From NCBI GenBank assembly GCA_963764305.1, contig CAVXSD010000010.1, positions 310,001 to 374,000 on the forward strand: a stretch of DNA of 64,000 nt. The letters are read 5' to 3'. Source of the stretch: Bog-473 sp963764305. GTDB lineage: Bacteria > Actinomycetota > Acidimicrobiia > Acidimicrobiales > RAAP-2. Of this stretch, positions 61,460-64,000 are shown piece by piece. A program made the position numbers and the translations under genes. The notes beneath the pieces are model-generated. The model saw only the letters and a program-made list of their open reading frames with translations. It did no database searches and had not been told where the DNA came from. The number at the start of each line of letters is the position of its first letter. Positions within the stretch are counted from its first letter, which is position 1.

Positions 61460-62208
61460 CGACCGTCGGCTGGCTGTCGTGCTCGCAGGCCGACGTCCAG
61501 GACGGTGACGGCTGGCTCTCACCCCGGGAGCAGGCGACGCTCGCGGCGCTGCGACTCGAGCGGCGCCGGATGGACTGGAGGCTCGGGCGGTGGACAGCGA
61601 AGCACGCGGTCCGCGCCTCGCTGGGACCTTGCGCGCCCGGCGCGTTGGATGCAGTGGAGATCATCGCTGCTCCCGACGGTGCCCCCGAAGCCTTTGTGAC
61701 AGGGCGAGCGGCGCCGCTCGCCCTGTCCTTGTCGCACCGTCATGACGTGGCCGTGTGCGCGGTGGCGCCCAGCAAGACCGCTATCGGCTGCGACATCGAG
61801 GCCATCGAAGCGCGCAGTGATGCCTTCGTCGCGGATTGGTTCACCGAGGAGGAGCGAGCGGCCGTGCAGGCATGGCCGCTGCCGTCGCGGGCGCTGGTCA
61901 TCACGCTCGTCTGGTCCGGGAAGGAGAGCGCCCTGAAGGCGTTGCGTGAGGGCTTGCGCCTCGACACGCGAGACGTTGTGGTGCGCTTTGGCGTGTCACC
62001 TGGGCGCCGCGATGGGCTTCGGTGGGAATCGTTCACGGTCGTTGGGCCCGGCGGACGACCTTGCTTTGCGGGCCGATGGCGCCGCCACATCGGCCACGTA
62101 CTCACCGTGGTGGCCCCGGCCCCGTGGGACAGCGACCCGGCGGCCCTTGTCGGGTCCGCACCAGCGCATCGAGGACTTTGCCCGAGCACGTGGCCGCGGT
62201 TGAGCTAA
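61456..62208 (+). CDS. 4'-phosphopantetheinyl transferase (Sfp type)
   Basis: A 250-aa protein from GTG 61456, overlapping the carboxylase stop by 4 bp (GTGA). It shows the Sfp-superfamily marks: SLSHRHDVAVCAVA, IGCDIEAIEAR (magnesium-binding Asp and Glu), FTEEERAAVQAW and WSGKESALKALREGLRLDTR. It transfers phosphopantetheine from CoA to carrier proteins, so its place directly behind the ACP-rich megasynthase fits activation of those ACPs. That makes the Thr at all six attachment sites more puzzling. About 60 residues after the fold are unconserved. Confidence 0.93.
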   Translation: MTTVGWLSCSQADVQDGDGWLSPREQATLAALRLERRRMDWRLGRWTAKHAVRASLGPCAPGALDAVEIIAAPDGAPEAFVTGRAAPLALSLSHRHDVAVCAVAPSKTAIGCDIEAIEARSDAFVADWFTEEERAAVQAWPLPSRALVITLVWSGKESALKALREGLRLDTRDVVVRFGVSPGRRDGLRWESFTVVGPGGRPCFAGRWRRHIGHVLTVVAPAPWDSDPAALVGSAPAHRGLCPSTWPRLS

Positions 62209-62512
62209 GTGAAGCGTTCCGATCAACTGGTCCCGCCGGAGCGGGGTTCTCCTCATGGCTAGCGAAGTCGTTAGGAGTCCGCAAGCAGGCCCATCGATCA
62301 CGCTCTTAGTCGCGCCGATGGCATGAAAGGCTCCGATGCTCACCGACGGGCTCCGAGGGCCCGGATCAATCGAGGGAGCAAGACGTTCACATCGGCCACA
62401 AGAGTTCGGGCGAACCGGGGCCAGTACGGCTTACAGACGAAGTGTGGCGAGGGCGATCAGGCCAATGTCACCATCATCGAGCAGCTGGGTTCGCGGCACC
62501 CGGGTGGGCCGG
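62209..62512. other. 300-bp intergenic stretch
   Basis: Nothing convincing between the PPTase stop and the convergent carboxymuconolactone-decarboxylase-like gene. I see no clear terminator hairpin with a T-run. Confidence 0.4.
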
Positions 62513-63145
62513 TTAACTCTCACTGACGCGGGCGCGACCAGCGAGCAGCGCGTCCCGAAGTTGGTCCGCCACCCCGGCAGTAGCGCCGGCCAGCTTGCGA
62601 CGAGCGGTCGGCTCAGGTTCGACGCCGAGCGAGTTGAGGGCCATGGCGAGCATCTCATAGTGACCGACGAGGAAGCAGAGCTCGATCGCCTCCTCCTCGT
62701 CGATCTCCGCCAGCAGGGCAGCCCAGACACCGTCGCTTATCGTGCGGGCGGCATGCAGGTCATCGCAGGTCGCCAGCAACACCCGCTGCCGGGGCGTCCA
62801 CCGGTCGTGCTGCATTCCTTCCGGCACCGCGGCGATCTCCACCTGGCTGAGCCCGGCTCGCGACGCAAGCCCAGCGTGCTGGACCCACTCATACCAGCAG
62901 GCACAGTTCCACGCCGTGCGCAGGATGAGCAGCTCAACGTCGGGGCGAGGGAGTCGCGGGCGTAAGAGAAGCGTGCCGGCGAACGGCAACCACCACCGCG
63001 ACAACCGCCGATTCCGGCCTATCGTCCCGAATAGCCGGGGTGGTTCGCTCCGGGTCAGCAGCGCTGCCAGCCGCGCGACCAGACGGGCGGAGGGAGGCGG
63101 CACAGGCGTTGGCTCGACCCGCACCGAGGGGGAGACTGGTTCCAT
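62513..63145 (-). CDS. Carboxymuconolactone-decarboxylase-family (AhpD-like) protein
   Basis: A 210-aa protein, the only minus-strand gene in the lipid cluster. It has the CMD pattern: ELLILRTAWNCACWYEWVQH, AGLASRAGLSQVEIAAVPEG, and RQRVLLATCDDLHAARTIS followed by IELCFLVGHYEMLAMALNSL. The two closely spaced Cys (CAC) replace the CxxC of true AhpD peroxidases, so peroxidase activity is not assured. Actinobacterial homologues of this shape are usually annotated only by family. It lies 80 bp from the divergent KASIII-like gene. Confidence 0.88.
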   Translation of the reverse strand: MEPVSPSVRVEPTPVPPPSARLVARLAALLTRSEPPRLFGTIGRNRRLSRWWLPFAGTLLLRPRLPRPDVELLILRTAWNCACWYEWVQHAGLASRAGLSQVEIAAVPEGMQHDRWTPRQRVLLATCDDLHAARTISDGVWAALLAEIDEEEAIELCFLVGHYEMLAMALNSLGVEPEPTARRKLAGATAGVADQLRDALLAGRARVSES

Positions 63146-63225
63146 TCCCCGATCATGCTCTATGGCCCCAGATGATGGGACGTTCGGCCCTGTGACGTCT
63201 CCGGTGGTCGGCGCAAACTTATGAT

Positions 63226-64000
63226 ATGAGTCTCCCGGCGAGCACGCAGTGGCTCCTGATGGAAGCTGGGCCCGGCGACGAGCGGGCTCCGCATGTGGCC
63301 CGCATCGAGAGCGCCGGGAGGCGTCTCCCTCCGTCTCGTTTGACGACTAGCGAGCTCATGGCTTCGACACGCCATCATACGAAGATCGACCTTGAACGCC
63401 TTACGGGCATCCACGAACGCAGGGTGTCGGATGGCGATGAGGACTCCTTCACGCTGGCCACGGGAGCTGCCCTGGACTGCCTTTCCAGATCCGCATACGA
63501 GGCGTCCGAACTGGACGCGGTCATCAGCTGCAGCATCTCCAAGTACCGCGACGGCCTGGTCCAGTGGCTGGAGCCACCCATGAGCATGGCCGTCGCCCAG
63601 GCCATCGGTGCCGCCAACGCGATGACCTTCGACCTTTCCAACGCGTGCGCCGGGATGCTGACGGGCGTTTCCGTCCTCAATAACTGGATCCGCCTCGGCC
63701 TCATCCGCCGGGGTATGGTCGTCAGCGGCGAGTACATTTCGCAGCTGGGGCGCAACGCCGCCAAGCACGTCCGCAACATCCTCAGCCGGGAGTTGGCGTC
63801 CCTGACTCTCGGCGACGCGGGGGCGGCGCTGATCGTCGAGCGGTCGCCCGACGGGGTCCCTGGCATCAGCGTCACCGGGTTCACCACCATCGCCGAGCAC
63901 AGCCGGCTCTGCCTCGCCTACCCAGCGGCCCACGAGGCGGGCGCCCGCATGTTTACGCGATCGCGGGCGATCCAGCAGATGGCCATCAAGGACCTCCCGA
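63226..64000 (+). CDS. 3-oxoacyl-ACP synthase III (KASIII)-like, 3' end outside window
   Basis: An open frame from ATG 63226 to the window end (258 residues seen). The thiolase-fold pattern of FabH-like enzymes is present: RIESAGRRLPPSRLTTSELM, TGIHERRVSDGDEDSFTLAT, then FDLSNACAGMLTGVSVLNNW with the catalytic Cys141, MVVSGEYISQL and LTLGDAGAALIVERS. The His and Asn of the triad lie beyond the edge. In cluster context it could start a chain, or condense the synthase's product with an acyl-CoA head to head as in OleA-type enzymes. The latter is inference. Confidence 0.9.
   Translation, partial: MSLPASTQWLLMEAGPGDERAPHVARIESAGRRLPPSRLTTSELMASTRHHTKIDLERLTGIHERRVSDGDEDSFTLATGAALDCLSRSAYEASELDAVISCSISKYRDGLVQWLEPPMSMAVAQAIGAANAMTFDLSNACAGMLTGVSVLNNWIRLGLIRRGMVVSGEYISQLGRNAAKHVRNILSRELASLTLGDAGAALIVERSPDGVPGISVTGFTTIAEHSRLCLAYPAAHEAGARMFTRSRAIQQMAIKDLP

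Noticed and set aside
1..64000. CRISPR array
   Set aside because: The only arrays of repeats are the ACP-coding units, two minisatellites and the 21-bp start-site repeat; none has the repeat-spacer form.

Overview
The window is GC-rich DNA that looks actinobacterial (Actinomycetota). The signs are strong GGAGG-type ribosome sites, many GTG starts, a PfkB/Hsp20/universal-stress/P-type ATPase set like the mycobacterial dormancy (DosR) regulon, and an Rv2004c-like phosphotransferase-kinase fusion. The class is not certain; a deep-branching group such as Acidimicrobiia is a guess.

Layout. (1) 1-7.7 kb: unrelated housekeeping or accessory genes (DUF1345 membrane protein, DHFR-fold reductase, an unknown membrane protein, patatin, a secreted protein, a SnoaL-like protein, a GAF-LuxR regulator). 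(2) 7.98-44.04 kb: a segment bracketed by two 40-bp direct copies (39/40 identical) of a tRNA-Arg(ACG) 3' half, as expected for attachment-site scars of integrative elements. It holds TetR and ECF regulators, then a carbon/energy block: PfkB and ROK kinases, acetyl-CoA hydrolase/transferase family, PEP synthase, a pyruvate:ferredoxin oxidoreductase operon with an FAD/4Fe-4S partner, and GAPDH. A stress block follows: Hsp20, USP, HDAC-like and GNAT proteins, a P-type ATPase, a zinc alcohol dehydrogenase, an APH-kinase fusion and a second USP. Nine palindromes of the form GGGAC-N4-GTCCC, close to the published DosR box, sit in front of these transcription units, so I read this as one coordinated hypoxia/dormancy-type regulon. 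The right part carries an MFS pump, a DoxX/DoxD-like protein, a predicted SLOG-SLATT-SLATT conflict operon, a secreted repeat protein and IS110/IS3 remnants.

(3) 44.9-64 kb, plus strand: a secondary-lipid (PUFA-synthase-like) cluster. It has an acyl-CoA dehydrogenase, a KS-AT-KS-ACPx6-KR-DH megasynthase, a fused BC-BCCP-carboxyltransferase, a 4'-phosphopantetheinyl transferase, a carboxymuconolactone-decarboxylase-family protein on the minus strand, and a KASIII-like synthase that runs off the end. All six ACP repeats have Thr where the phosphopantetheine-bearing Ser is expected.

Several long genes (megasynthase, carboxylase, ATPase, alcohol dehydrogenase, APH-kinase, MFS) are broken by single frameshifts with otherwise intact coding on both sides. 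Sequencing indels and real decay cannot be told apart from the sequence alone.
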